Assembly: GCF_947501405.1 (NCBI RefSeq)
Contig: NZ_CANMVK010000005.1
Location: forward strand, 62,001 to 126,000
DNA: 64,000 nt
Source: an uncultured Hoeflea sp.
Lineage (GTDB): Bacteria > Pseudomonadota > Alphaproteobacteria > Rhizobiales > Rhizobiaceae
Direction: 5' to 3'
This document shows positions 11,611 to 20,991 of this stretch, one piece after another. Every line of letters begins with the position of its first letter. The stretch's first letter is position 1. The notes beneath the pieces were generated by a model. That model saw nothing but the letters and a program-made list of their open reading frames with translations, ran no database searches and was not told the origin of the DNA. A program made the translations under genes and the position numbers.

Positions 11611-14601
11611 ATGGCACGCAACGACGAAGCCAACGACATCATGGCGCAGACATCGTTTCTGTACGGTGGCAACGCGCATTACATCGAGGATATGTATGCC
11701 CGTTATCAGGATGATCCGGGCAGCGTTTCCGCGGAATGGCAGGCCTTTTTCGCCGAATTGAACGACGATCCGGATCAGGTCCGCAAATCCGCCGCCGGCG
11801 CATCCTGGAAGCAGCCGGGCTGGCCGGTGCAGGCCAATGGCGATCTGGTGTCCGCACTCGACGGCGACTGGGGCGCGGTGGAAAAGGCCGTCGGCGAGAA
11901 GCTCAACGGCAAGGCGAAGGCCGCGGGCCAGCCGATTGACACCGAGGGCGTGCAGCAGGCAACTCGCGATTCGGTCAGGGCGCTGATGATGATCCGCGCC
12001 TACCGGATGCGCGGGCATCTGCATGCCAATCTCGATCCGCTGAGCCTGGGTCAGCAGCCCGATGACGATTACAACGAACTTGCGCCCGAAGCTTATGGCT
12101 TTACCGCGGCCGATTACGACCGCCGGATCTTCATCGATCACGTTCTGGGTCTTGAATACGCGACCATCCGCGAGATGCTCGACATTCTCAAGCGCACCTA
12201 TTGCTCGACGCTGGGCGTCGAGTTCATGCATATCTCCAATCCAGAAGAGAAATCGTGGATCCAGGCGCGCATCGAGGGCCCGGACAAGGGCGTCGACTTC
12301 ACCGAGCTGGGCAAGCGGGCGATCCTGCAGAAGCTGATCGAGGCTGAGGGCTTCGAGCAATTCATCGATGTCAAATACAAGGGCACCAAGCGCTTTGGCC
12401 TGGATGGCGGCGAATCGCTGATCCCGGCGCTTGAGCAGATCATCAAGCGCGGCGGCAATATGGGGCTGAAGGAGATCGTCTTCGGCATGGCTCACCGCGG
12501 CCGGCTCAATGTGCTCACCCAGGTGATGGCCAAACCGCACCGGGCGGTGTTCCACGAGTTCAAGGGCGGTTCTTTCAAGCCCGACGAGGTCGAGGGATCA
12601 GGCGACGTCAAGTATCATCTGGGCGCATCGTCGGACCGTGAGTTCGACAACAACAAGGTGCACCTTTCGCTGACCGCCAACCCCTCGCATCTGGAGATCG
12701 TCAATCCGGTGGTGATGGGCAAGGCCCGCGCCAAGCAGGATCTGATCGCAACCGAGTTCGATGGTGACATCATCCCGCTCAAGGAGCGCGTCAAGGTGAT
12801 GCCGTTGCTGTTGCACGGCGATGCCGCATTTGCTGGCCAGGGCGTGGTGGCCGAGGTGCTGGGTCTTTCGGGGCTGAGAGGTCACCGGGTCGGCGGTACG
12901 GTACATTTCATCATCAACAACCAGATCGGCTTTACCACCAACCCCGCGTTTTCGCGCTCTTCACCTTACCCTTCAGATGTGGCCAAGATGATCGAAGCGC
13001 CGATCTTCCACGTCAATGGTGACGATCCGGAAGCGGTCGTCTACGCCGCCAAGGTGGCCACGGAATTCCGTATGACCTTCCACAAGCCGGTGGTCATCGA
13101 CATGTTCTGCTACCGTCGTTTCGGCCACAATGAGGGCGACGAGCCGGCTTTCACCCAGCCGAAGATGTACAAGAAGATCCGCAGCCATGAGACCACGGTG
13201 ACGCTTTATTCGCGGCGGCTGATCGAGGAAGGGGTGATTACCGAAGGCGAATTCGAGAAGATGAAGGCCGATTGGCGGGCGCATCTGGAAGGCGAATTCG
13301 ATATCGGCCAGAGCTACAAGCCCAACAAGGCGGACTGGCTTGACGGCCAATGGTCGGGTCTCCGGACAGCCGACAATCAGGATGAGCAGCGCCGCGGCAA
13401 GACCGCCGTGCCGATCAAGGCGCTGAGGGAGCTTGGCAAAAAGCTGTCAGATGTGCCGAGTGATTTCAAGGCGCACCGGACCATCCAGCGGTTCATGGAC
13501 AACCGCGCCAAGATGATCGAAACCGGCGAGGGCATCGACTGGGCGATGGGCGAGGCGTTGGCCTTTGCCTCGCTGGTCCAGGAGGGCACCAAGCTCCGGC
13601 TGTCGGGTCAGGATTGCGAACGCGGTACGTTTTCGCAGCGCCACTCGGTGCTTTACGATCAGGAGACCGAACAACGCTATATTCCGCTGGCCAATATCGC
13701 GCCCAATCAGGCGCGTTACGAGGTCATCAACTCGATGCTGTCGGAAGAGGCGGTGCTCGGGTTTGAGTATGGCTACTCGCTGGCGCGGCCCAATGCGCTG
13801 ACCCTTTGGGAAGCCCAGTTCGGCGATTTCGCCAATGGCGCGCAGGTGCTGTTTGACCAGTTCATCTCGTCGGGCGAACGCAAATGGCTCCGGATGTCAG
13901 GTCTCGTCTGCCTGCTGCCGCATGGCTATGAAGGCCAGGGACCGGAACACTCCTCGGCCCGTCTCGAGCGGTTTTTGCAGATGTGCGCGGAAGACAACAT
14001 GCAGGTCGCCAACTGCACCACGCCCTCGAATTATTTCCACATCCTGCGGCGCCAGGTGAAGCGCGATTTCCGCAAGCCGCTGATCATGATGACCCCGAAA
14101 TCGCTACTCAGGCACAAGCGTGCGGTGTCGACGCTTAACGAAATGTCGGGCGATACCTCTTTCCACAGGCTGTTGTGGGACGATGCGGAAGTGCTCAAGA
14201 ACGAGCCGATCAAGCTGGTCAAGGACAACAAGATCCGCCGCGTGGTGATGTGCTCGGGCAAGGTCTATTTCGACCTTTACGAGGAACGCGAAAAACGCGG
14301 CATCGACGACATCTACCTGCTCCGGCTGGAACAGCTTTATCCGTTCCCGGCCAAGGCCTTGATCAACGAGCTCGGCCGCTTCCGCAACGCCGAAATGGTC
14401 TGGTGTCAGGAAGAGCCTAAGAACATGGGCGCCTGGTCGTTCATCGATCCTTATCTGGAATGGGTGCTCGCCCATATCGACGCCAAGTATCAGCGGGTGC
14501 GCTACACCGGCCGCCCGGCTTCGGCCTCGACGGCAACAGGATTGATGTCGCGCCATCTTGCGCAGCTCGAAGCCTTCCTTGAGGATGCGCTGGGCGGCTA
14601 A
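11611..14601 (+). CDS. sucA: 2-oxoglutarate dehydrogenase E1 component
   Basis: 996 residues from ATG 11611; the in-frame GTG at 11602 would add only three residues and lies within the GGTGAGATCC ribosome region. The thiamine-diphosphate enzyme shows the N-terminal E2-binding segment (TSFLYGGNAHYIEDMYARY), VFGMAHRGRLNVL, HVNGDDPEAVVYAAKVA with the cofactor-binding Asp, and GHNEGDEPAFTQP. The C-terminal transketolase-like half (HGYEGQGPEHSSARLERF) is complete. It decarboxylates 2-oxoglutarate and transfers the succinyl group to the lipoyl arm of SucB. It is the third TCA enzyme in this operon; sucB follows after 78 bases. Confidence 0.98.
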   Translation: MARNDEANDIMAQTSFLYGGNAHYIEDMYARYQDDPGSVSAEWQAFFAELNDDPDQVRKSAAGASWKQPGWPVQANGDLVSALDGDWGAVEKAVGEKLNGKAKAAGQPIDTEGVQQATRDSVRALMMIRAYRMRGHLHANLDPLSLGQQPDDDYNELAPEAYGFTAADYDRRIFIDHVLGLEYATIREMLDILKRTYCSTLGVEFMHISNPEEKSWIQARIEGPDKGVDFTELGKRAILQKLIEAEGFEQFIDVKYKGTKRFGLDGGESLIPALEQIIKRGGNMGLKEIVFGMAHRGRLNVLTQVMAKPHRAVFHEFKGGSFKPDEVEGSGDVKYHLGASSDREFDNNKVHLSLTANPSHLEIVNPVVMGKARAKQDLIATEFDGDIIPLKERVKVMPLLLHGDAAFAGQGVVAEVLGLSGLRGHRVGGTVHFIINNQIGFTTNPAFSRSSPYPSDVAKMIEAPIFHVNGDDPEAVVYAAKVATEFRMTFHKPVVIDMFCYRRFGHNEGDEPAFTQPKMYKKIRSHETTVTLYSRRLIEEGVITEGEFEKMKADWRAHLEGEFDIGQSYKPNKADWLDGQWSGLRTADNQDEQRRGKTAVPIKALRELGKKLSDVPSDFKAHRTIQRFMDNRAKMIETGEGIDWAMGEALAFASLVQEGTKLRLSGQDCERGTFSQRHSVLYDQETEQRYIPLANIAPNQARYEVINSMLSEEAVLGFEYGYSLARPNALTLWEAQFGDFANGAQVLFDQFISSGERKWLRMSGLVCLLPHGYEGQGPEHSSARLERFLQMCAEDNMQVANCTTPSNYFHILRRQVKRDFRKPLIMMTPKSLLRHKRAVSTLNEMSGDTSFHRLLWDDAEVLKNEPIKLVKDNKIRRVVMCSGKVYFDLYEEREKRGIDDIYLLRLEQLYPFPAKALINELGRFRNAEMVWCQEEPKNMGAWSFIDPYLEWVLAHIDAKYQRVRYTGRPASASTATGLMSRHLAQLEAFLEDALGG

Positions 14602-14679
14602 TGCCGCCCACGCTGTCACAAAACTCCGGGACCCGGTCCCCGCGCCCTGTCTGATTGAGAAAGAACGGAAACACACATC

Positions 14680-15888
14680 ATGGCTACTGAAGTCCGCGTC
14701 CCGACCCTTGGCGAATCCGTCAGCGAAGCCACCATCGGCACCTGGTTCAAGCAGGCGGGGGACACCGTCAAGGTGGACGAGCCGCTGGTCGAGCTTGAAA
14801 CCGACAAGGTGTCGATCGAAGTTCCCTCACCGGTGTCCGGCACCTTGAGCGAGATCCTCGCCAAGGACGGCGAGACCGTCGAGGTCAACGCATTGCTGGC
14901 GCATATTGCCGAAGGCGCGGCGCCTGCGGCCAAGGCGGCAGCCGCTCCGGCGGCCAAGACAGAGGAAGCGGCAAAGCCCGCGGCCAAAGCCGGCACCGAT
15001 ATGCCGGCGGCGCCATCGGCACAGAAGCTGATGGCGGAAAACAAGATCGATTCGGGCAGTGTGGCCGGATCCGGCAAACGCGGCCAGGTGCTCAAGGGCG
15101 ATGTGCTCGACGCCATCGGCAAGGGTTCGTCCGCCGCACCAGCTGCCGCACCTGCGGCGGCGCGGCCCGCATCTTCGTCCGAAGACGCACCGCGTGAAGA
15201 GCGGGTGAAGATGACGCGGCTGCGCCAGACCATCGCCCGCCGGCTCAAGGATGCGCAAAACACAGCCGCGATGCTGACCACCTACAATGAGGTGGACATG
15301 AGCGCGGTGATGGATCTGCGCAAGCGCTACAAGGACCTGTTCGAGAAGAAGCATGGTGTGAAGCTCGGCTTCATGGGCTTCTTCACCAAGGCGGTGTGTC
15401 ATGCGCTCAAGGAGATTCCGGCGGTCAATGCCGAAATCGACGGCAATGAGATCATCTACAAGAATTTCTGCCATGTTGGCGTGGCTGTGGGCACCGAAAA
15501 GGGCCTTGTGGTGCCGGTGGTGCGCGATGCCGACCAGATGGGTATCGCCGATATCGAGAAGGAAATCGGACGGCTGGGCCGCGCGGCGCGCGATGGCGAG
15601 TTGTCGATGGCTGACATGCAAGGCGGCACTTTCACGCTGTCCAATGGCGGTGTCTACGGCTCGCTGATGTCCTCGCCGATCCTGAATTCGCCGCAGTCGG
15701 GCATTCTCGGCATGCACAAGATCCAGGACCGGCCAATGGTGGTCGGCGGCGATATCGTGATCCGGCCGATGATGTATCTGGCGCTTTCCTATGATCACCG
15801 CATCGTCGACGGCAAGGAAGCCGTGACCTTCCTGGTGCGGGTCAAGGACAGTCTGGAAGATCCCGAGCGGCTGGTGCTGGATCTGTAA
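14680..15888 (+). CDS. sucB: Dihydrolipoyl succinyltransferase (E2 of 2-oxoglutarate dehydrogenase)
   Basis: 402 residues. A single lipoyl domain covers about 1-80 with the lipoylated Lys43 in [11 protein letters not shown]. An Ala/Lys/Pro-rich flexible linker (about 85-105) joins the peripheral subunit-binding domain ([20 protein letters not shown], about 108-145), a second Ala-rich linker follows, and the catalytic core begins at about 170 ([18 protein letters not shown]) and ends with the active-site [10 protein letters not shown] (His373, Asp377). It moves the succinyl group from the lipoyl arm to CoA. The single lipoyl domain and final residues match the succinyl rather than acetyl enzyme. 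Ribosome site GAAAGAACGGAAACACACATC lies before the ATG, at a slightly long distance. Confidence 0.97.
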   Translation: MATEVRVPTLGESVSEATIGTWFKQAGDTVKVDEPLVELETDKVSIEVPSPVSGTLSEILAKDGETVEVNALLAHIAEGAAPAAKAAAAPAAKTEEAAKPAAKAGTDMPAAPSAQKLMAENKIDSGSVAGSGKRGQVLKGDVLDAIGKGSSAAPAAAPAAARPASSSEDAPREERVKMTRLRQTIARRLKDAQNTAAMLTTYNEVDMSAVMDLRKRYKDLFEKKHGVKLGFMGFFTKAVCHALKEIPAVNAEIDGNEIIYKNFCHVGVAVGTEKGLVVPVVRDADQMGIADIEKEIGRLGRAARDGELSMADMQGGTFTLSNGGVYGSLMSSPILNSPQSGILGMHKIQDRPMVVGGDIVIRPMMYLALSYDHRIVDGKEAVTFLVRVKDSLEDPERLVLDL

Positions 15889-15900
15889 GGAGCAGGGCCG

Positions 15901-16428
15901 ATGGCCTCAGCCCGCCTCGCCTGTCTGGCGCTGCCTGCCCTGACGGGTCTCCTGACCGGGCTGGTATCGCCCGTGATGGCGGCCTGCCCGCAGGCGCTGG
16001 CGGTCTATGGCGGTGCCGCGGGGGCGGCCGAAATCGCCTTCGCCGGAGCGTTGAACGAGGCAGACGGCATGTTGCACCGGTTCACCATGGCGTTTGCGGG
16101 CAGCGGCGTCACGATGGATGGCGTGGTGATGCTGGCGGGAGAACCCGACCGGCCCTGGGGCATTGTCATGCATGCGTGCCCCGAGGGTGACGCCACAGGC
16201 GCGGAGATTGAGGCCTGCACGGTCTGGCAGGGTCCGATCTACGCAATTGACGGCGGCGGCCAAACCGGTTGGCTGCCCGTTGGCGGCGACCTTCCGGGCC
16301 GGGATGCGACCGAGAACCTGCTGCTGCCGGATTTCAGCGCCGCGTTGATGCAATCGGCGGCCTGGCGGGACAAACAGATAACTATACTGCCGGGCGACGC
16401 ATACCGCTTGAAGGCGTGTCAGGAATAG
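15901..16428 (+). CDS. Secreted protein of unknown function inside the suc-lpd operon
   Basis: 175 residues; not recognised as a named family. The first 27 residues form a Sec signal peptide ([22 protein letters not shown] then AC). The mature part has four cysteines (after cleavage ACPQAL, HACPEG, EACTVW, KACQE), suggesting two disulfides in the periplasm, and alternates short hydrophobic strands with Gly/Asp turns. The start is fixed by AAGGAGCAGGGCCG just before ATG 15901. It begins 12 bases after the sucB stop and ends 32 bases before lpd, so it is co-transcribed with cytoplasmic TCA enzymes although its product is exported. A signal peptide followed by CP could be read as a lipoprotein, but the VMAAC context is a poor lipobox. 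Confidence 0.75.
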   Translation: MASARLACLALPALTGLLTGLVSPVMAACPQALAVYGGAAGAAEIAFAGALNEADGMLHRFTMAFAGSGVTMDGVVMLAGEPDRPWGIVMHACPEGDATGAEIEACTVWQGPIYAIDGGGQTGWLPVGGDLPGRDATENLLLPDFSAALMQSAAWRDKQITILPGDAYRLKACQE

Positions 16429-16460
16429 ATCCGAGCCTGTCTCGACAAAAGGAAAAGATC

Positions 16461-17867
16461 ATGAACTACGATGTCATCATTATCGGTTCGGGCCCCGGGG
16501 GCTATGTCTGCGCCATCAAGGCGGCGCAGCTCGGTCTCAAGGTGGCGGTCATCGAAAAGCGCCCCACCTTTGGCGGCACCTGCCTCAATATCGGCTGCAT
16601 TCCGTCAAAGGCGCTGCTGCATGCCTCGGAAGTCTACGCGCATGCCAGTCACGGCATGGACAGTCTTGGCGTTGAGATCAGCAAGCCGAAGCTCAATCTT
16701 GAAAAGATGATGGGCCACAAGGACGCGACCGTGAAGTCGAATGTCGAGGGCGTGGCCTATCTGTTCAAGAAGAACAAGATCGACAGCTTCATCGGACTGG
16801 GCAAAGTGCTGGGCGAAGGCAAGGTGTCGGTGACTGGCGACGACGGCAAGACCCAGGAACTCGAGGCCAAGAATGTGGTGATCGCCACCGGTTCTGACGT
16901 GGCTGGTATTCCCGGTGTTGAAGTGGCGATGGACGAAAAGGTGATCGTGTCCTCGACCGGGGCGATCGCGCTTGAAAAGGTGCCCGAACATCTGGTGGTG
17001 GTCGGCGGCGGCGTCATCGGGCTGGAAATGGGGTCTGTCTGGGCGCGGCTTGGCGCCAAGGTGACCGTGGTCGAGTATCTCGACGCGATCCTGGGCGGTA
17101 TGGACCGGGATGTGGCCAAGCAATTCCAGCGGATCTTGGTCAAGCAGGGCATGGAGTTCAAGCTCGGGGCCAAGGTCACGGGCGTGGAAAAATCCGGCAA
17201 GGGCGCCAAGGTGACCCATGAACCGGTCAAGGGCGGTGACGCCGAAACCATCGAAGCCGATGTCGTTCTGATCGCCACCGGCCGTATGCCCTATACCGAG
17301 GGCCTTGGGCTGGAGGATGCCGGCGTGGTGCTTGATGAGCGCGGCCGGGTGCGCACCGACAATCATTACCACACCAATGTGCCGGGCGTGTACGCCATCG
17401 GCGATGTGATCGCCGGTCCGATGCTGGCGCACAAGGCCGAGGACGAAGGTGTCGCGGTGGCCGAAATCATGGCCGGGCAAGCCGGTCATGTGAATTACGG
17501 GGTGATCCCGGGCGTGGTCTACACCCAGCCGGAGGTGGCGTCCGTGGGCAAGACCGAGGAAGAGTTGAAAGCAGACGGCATCAAATACAAGGCCGGCAAG
17601 TTTCCGTTTTCAGCCAATGGCCGCGCGCGTGCGATGCAGGCGTCGGATGGCTTCGTCAAGTTTCTGGCCGATGCCGAGACCGACCGGGTCTTGGGCGTGC
17701 ACATCGTCGGCTTCGGCGCCGGCGAAATGATCCACGAAGCGGCGGTGTTGATGGAGTTCGGTGGATCATCGGAAGATCTAGGCCGCACCTGTCATGCACA
17801 TCCGACGATGTCGGAAGCGGTGCGCGAAGCTGCACTGGCGACATTTGCAAAGCCGCTGCACATCTAA
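16461..17867 (+). CDS. lpdA: Dihydrolipoyl dehydrogenase (E3)
   Basis: 468 residues from ATG 16461, preceded by ACAAAAGGAAAAGATC; an open frame extends upstream but only as overlap with the previous gene. FAD-binding [19 protein letters not shown] lies at 7-25, the redox disulfide is Cys41/Cys46 ([16 protein letters not shown]), the NAD-binding [15 protein letters not shown] is central, and the base/acid pair is His447/Glu452 (HAHPTMSE). It reoxidises the dihydrolipoyl arm of SucB using NAD. Being in the suc operon, it is the E3 for 2-oxoglutarate dehydrogenase; a separate copy for pyruvate dehydrogenase is usual in this group. Confidence 0.97.
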   Translation: MNYDVIIIGSGPGGYVCAIKAAQLGLKVAVIEKRPTFGGTCLNIGCIPSKALLHASEVYAHASHGMDSLGVEISKPKLNLEKMMGHKDATVKSNVEGVAYLFKKNKIDSFIGLGKVLGEGKVSVTGDDGKTQELEAKNVVIATGSDVAGIPGVEVAMDEKVIVSSTGAIALEKVPEHLVVVGGGVIGLEMGSVWARLGAKVTVVEYLDAILGGMDRDVAKQFQRILVKQGMEFKLGAKVTGVEKSGKGAKVTHEPVKGGDAETIEADVVLIATGRMPYTEGLGLEDAGVVLDERGRVRTDNHYHTNVPGVYAIGDVIAGPMLAHKAEDEGVAVAEIMAGQAGHVNYGVIPGVVYTQPEVASVGKTEEELKADGIKYKAGKFPFSANGRARAMQASDGFVKFLADAETDRVLGVHIVGFGAGEMIHEAAVLMEFGGSSEDLGRTCHAHPTMSEAVREAALATFAKPLHI

Positions 17868-18050
17868 TTGGGCGAGATCATCCGCCATACTTTAAGTATG
17901 GAGGGAGTCGGCCCACCTTGCGAGTTGCTCTTGTGAGGCTGGTTGGACGCAGGGTTGGGCAATTGGCTCCGAGGCGATCCAGGCTTGCCTGATCCGGATG
18001 TATCAGCGCCCGGAGTTCCTTCGGGCGTTGTGAGATAGGGCCGGAGAGAG

Positions 18051-18524
18051 ATGACCATACGCGAAGTACCTCCGCCGCTGCCGCATCCGGCTTTGGCGGA
18101 TGCCGACTGGGCCGATTGTTTCGAAATGATCGTGCCTGGCGAACGGCTCTCTGCCGAAGCGGTGGCGCGCCGGGCCTTTGAGCAAATGCCGTCCTGGGTC
18201 GACCACCTGATGGCGCTGCGCAATCTTCTGGTGCGGCCATTCGGCCTAAAGCATGACAGCTCCGAGATCCCCGACGGGACACCGCTGGTCGGGTTCTTCC
18301 CGGTACAGAGCGCCAGCGAGCAGGAACTGGTTCTCGGCTTTGACGATCGCCATCTGGATTTTCGCATTGTGGTGGGGGCGCTGCCGGAGCCGCACGGTGG
18401 AACCCGCGCCAGCCTGATGACACTGATCAGGCGTCACAATTGGTTGGGCCGCGCCTATCTGGCGACCATCCTGCCCTTCCACAAGCTGATCGTGCGGCGA
18501 TCCCTGGCAGGGCTGCGAGCCTGA
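18051..18524 (+). CDS. DUF2867 domain protein
   Basis: 157 residues matching the DUF2867 pattern: an N-terminal DWADCFEMIV segment, the PSWVDHLMALRNLLVRPFGL helix, GFFPV, then FDDRHLDFRIVV with a conserved Asp pair, and a positively charged C-terminal helix ending at HKLIVRRSLAGL. The family is soluble, of unknown biochemical function, and sometimes found near or fused with SDR-type proteins. It starts 183 bases after lpd with GGCCGGAGAGAG in front of the ATG, so it probably has its own promoter, or is a late member of the operon. It converges with the TraB/GumN gene on the other strand. Confidence 0.8.
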   Translation: MTIREVPPPLPHPALADADWADCFEMIVPGERLSAEAVARRAFEQMPSWVDHLMALRNLLVRPFGLKHDSSEIPDGTPLVGFFPVQSASEQELVLGFDDRHLDFRIVVGALPEPHGGTRASLMTLIRRHNWLGRAYLATILPFHKLIVRRSLAGLRA

Positions 18525-18658
18525 ACTCCTTGCGCCTGGTCTACGTCAATCGGGGTTAGCCGTCTCTGGCTGTGCCGATCAAGACTTTAGCCGCTACGGC
18601 TGCGATGTCCGATGGCGGGGTGCGCTGGCCAAGCGGCGCGGAGCGCTCTCTCATGGCG

Positions 18659-19756
18659 TTACATCGCGGCACTAACCGTGTAGCCGGCTTGCCGCAACAG
18701 TGAAACCAGCCCTTCTTCACCGGGCAGATGCAAAGCCCCGACGGCGATGAAGGCATTGCCGCGGGCCAGGATCGGTGCAGCACGCTCGGCCATCACATGG
18801 TTGCGCATCAACACGATGCGCTGTTCGAACTCGGCATATCCGGCCGCGTCCTCGTCACTGGCCTCGGGTCCGGCGGCCATGATGGCAGGCATGATCAGTG
18901 CGATTTCGCCCTGAAGATAGAGTTCGGTCATGGTCGCCATGATGTCGGGCATCAAATCGGCGAGCCTGATGGTTTCGACCAGCCCGCGGATGTGAAATTC
19001 CATCGGTAGATCGGCCATGGCCGACATCTGCTCGCCAATGCTTTCAAGGCCGAGCAGGGTCTTGCCCGCCCGTTTCGCGTCATTGGCGATCTTGATGTCG
19101 AGAAATTCTGCGCCGCCGGCCTTGCGGGCAAGTTCGCAGGGCGGCAGCGCCAGCATGCCGGAAATCATCCAGGGTTTCATCTTGGACACCAGCGCCAGCG
19201 GAATTCCACGGTCGGCGAGTTCCGCCTCCACCAGCTCGGCTTCGGTCTCGTCGAGAAACGCGGTCAGCGAACCGTCACCGGTGAACATGGTGAGTTCCGG
19301 CCGGGTCATCAACGCGGCCTGGGCCTTGAGCGGATCGAGAATGTCGATGGTTTCGATCACCACGGTGTCGGAGACCTCCAGGGCGGAGCGTACCGGATCG
19401 GGAACCGCGGTGACTCGCGGGTCGGTGACATGCATGGTGCCGAACAGCCAGGAAGGCTCGATCCCCGTCTTTTCGATCTTCCACAACACGCCGCGGCCAT
19501 TGGGCACGGAGGCCGCCTCGGCACGGGCGGCGGCGAGCGCTTCGGGTTTGGTCTCGGCCAATTCTGCCACAAGGTTACTGCCATCACAGGCAGCATCGGC
19601 GCCGGTGCTGGCCCGGGCCTGGCTGGTGCCCATAATGAGGCCGGCTGCAAGCAGGATCAGCAGGATCAGCGGCAACGCCGCAGCGACCACGAAGGCGAAC
19701 CCCGGCAGGCGGGCGCAGCTGGCCTGCAGCGGCGAAATCGAAGGCAGGTGTCGCAT
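18659..19756 (-). CDS. TraB/GumN family protein
   Basis: 365 residues. A hydrophobic segment at about residues 18-43 (FAFVVAAALPLILLILLAAG) anchors the N-terminus, so the bulk is probably periplasmic. The TraB/GumN domain follows with GVLWKIEKTG, then SWLFGTMHVTDPRV (conserved Gly-Thr-x-His), and ends NAFIAVGALHLPGEEG, which contains the second conserved Gly-x-x-His motif. The paired GxxH motifs and a Glu-rich centre suggest a metal-dependent peptidase fold, as in Tiki-type relatives, but activity is unproven in bacteria. The gene lies downstream of xerC on the same strand with 136 bases between them and converges on the DUF2867 gene. Confidence 0.88.
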   Translation of the reverse strand: MRHLPSISPLQASCARLPGFAFVVAAALPLILLILLAAGLIMGTSQARASTGADAACDGSNLVAELAETKPEALAAARAEAASVPNGRGVLWKIEKTGIEPSWLFGTMHVTDPRVTAVPDPVRSALEVSDTVVIETIDILDPLKAQAALMTRPELTMFTGDGSLTAFLDETEAELVEAELADRGIPLALVSKMKPWMISGMLALPPCELARKAGGAEFLDIKIANDAKRAGKTLLGLESIGEQMSAMADLPMEFHIRGLVETIRLADLMPDIMATMTELYLQGEIALIMPAIMAAGPEASDEDAAGYAEFEQRIVLMRNHVMAERAAPILARGNAFIAVGALHLPGEEGLVSLLRQAGYTVSAAM

Positions 19757-19892
19757 GGCCGGTCGGCTCCCGTGGATTCAACACCAAAATGATAGCGCCG
19801 GGGGCCGACAATCGGGTTAACTGCATTGCACCGCCTCGCGGCGTGGTAAACTGTGGCTTAACAGCTGCAGTGCCTTGAAAAGCCCGGACCGT

Positions 19893-20828
19893 TCAGGCCC
19901 GGGGGTGGGCGCGATCGTAGATGTCGAGCAGGCGGCTTGAATCGACTCCGGTGTAAACCTGGGTGGTCGACAGGCTGGCGTGGCCGAGCAGTTCCTGGAT
20001 GGTTCTCAGATCGCCGCCTCCGGCCAACAGATGGGTGGCAAAGGAGTGCCTGAGTGCGTGCGGTGTCGCGGTGTCGGGCAGATCAAGCGCTGCGCGCAAT
20101 CGCCGCATTTCCTTCTGTATGATCGCCGGCTGCAGCGGGCCGCCGCGGGCGCCGCGAAACATCGGCGCGTCGGAAGCTGGTGCAAAGGGGCTCAGGCGCA
20201 AATAGGCGTCGATCGCCTGGCGCGCCACCGGCAACAGCGGAACAATGCGGGTCTTGCCGCCCTTGCCGGTGATCCTGATTGCATCGCCCGCACGCGGCAG
20301 ATCGCTGCGGGTTAGCGACAGGGCCTCGGAGATGCGCAGCCCGCAACCATAGAGCAAGGTCAGCACCGCCGCGTTTCGAGCGGCGATCCAGGGTTCCTCG
20401 GCGAGCTGAAGATCGGCGTCGACGACGCGGCTCGCATCTAGGGCGCTCAGCGGCTTGGGCAGCGACTTGGGCTGTCTGGGCGCACGGGTGGCGGCGGCGC
20501 CCGCAGCATTGGCCAGGCCCTTGCGTTCGAGATGGCGTAAATACGAGCGAATGCCGGCGAGGCCGCGACCCAGAGTCCGAGCTCCGGCGCCCTCGCGGCG
20601 GCGCTCGGCCATAAAGGCGCGGAGGTCAAGCGGCCGCAAATCGGAAAGATCGGCCAGCGTCGGCGGGCCGCCCAGATGCCTGGTCATGAAGCTCAAGAAC
20701 TGGCGCAGATCGCGTTCATAGGCCTGGGTGGTCAGGACCGACAGCCGGCGTTCGCCGCTTAACCGGGCGAGCCACCGTGCCTGCTCGGTCATGACGTCGG
20801 GTGCTGCGATAACCAGTGGTTTTTGCAT
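19893..20828 (-). CDS. xerC: Tyrosine recombinase XerC
   Basis: 311 residues, the standard Xer length. The SAM-like N-terminal core-binding domain spans about 13-105 and the catalytic domain about 125-305. Catalytic residues visible are Arg165 (YGCGLRISEAL), Lys189 region (TGKGGKTRIVPL), His257 and Arg260 (PHALRHSFATHLL), His283 (LGHASLSTT) and nucleophile Tyr292 (QVYTGV). With XerD it resolves chromosome dimers at dif near the terminus. No integrase-associated genes, att repeats or phage genes flank it, so it is a housekeeping recombinase. It lies back-to-back with the acyltransferase gene (163 bases apart). Confidence 0.93.
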   Translation of the reverse strand: MQKPLVIAAPDVMTEQARWLARLSGERRLSVLTTQAYERDLRQFLSFMTRHLGGPPTLADLSDLRPLDLRAFMAERRREGAGARTLGRGLAGIRSYLRHLERKGLANAAGAAATRAPRQPKSLPKPLSALDASRVVDADLQLAEEPWIAARNAAVLTLLYGCGLRISEALSLTRSDLPRAGDAIRITGKGGKTRIVPLLPVARQAIDAYLRLSPFAPASDAPMFRGARGGPLQPAIIQKEMRRLRAALDLPDTATPHALRHSFATHLLAGGGDLRTIQELLGHASLSTTQVYTGVDSSRLLDIYDRAHPRA

Positions 20829-20991
20829 GAGTTCAAATCACCTGGCGCGACAAACCGGCGCGCATCCCGGCTTGCCACTATTGCATTGAGGGCTTAGCGG
20901 GGGGTAAACGAATGGCGTGTGCAGTGTCATCATGACATCACAATCGCTTGCCATAGCTTTGGCCTAGGCGGAGTGCAGAGGGGTCGATTCC

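Noticed and set aside
17884-17900. Palindrome CCATACTTTAAGTATGG after lpd as terminator
   Set aside because: The stem is only six bases in practice and no T-tract follows on either strand.
19893-20828. Phage or island integrase
   Set aside because: The sequence and length fit housekeeping XerC; there is no adjacent tRNA, att repeat or phage gene.
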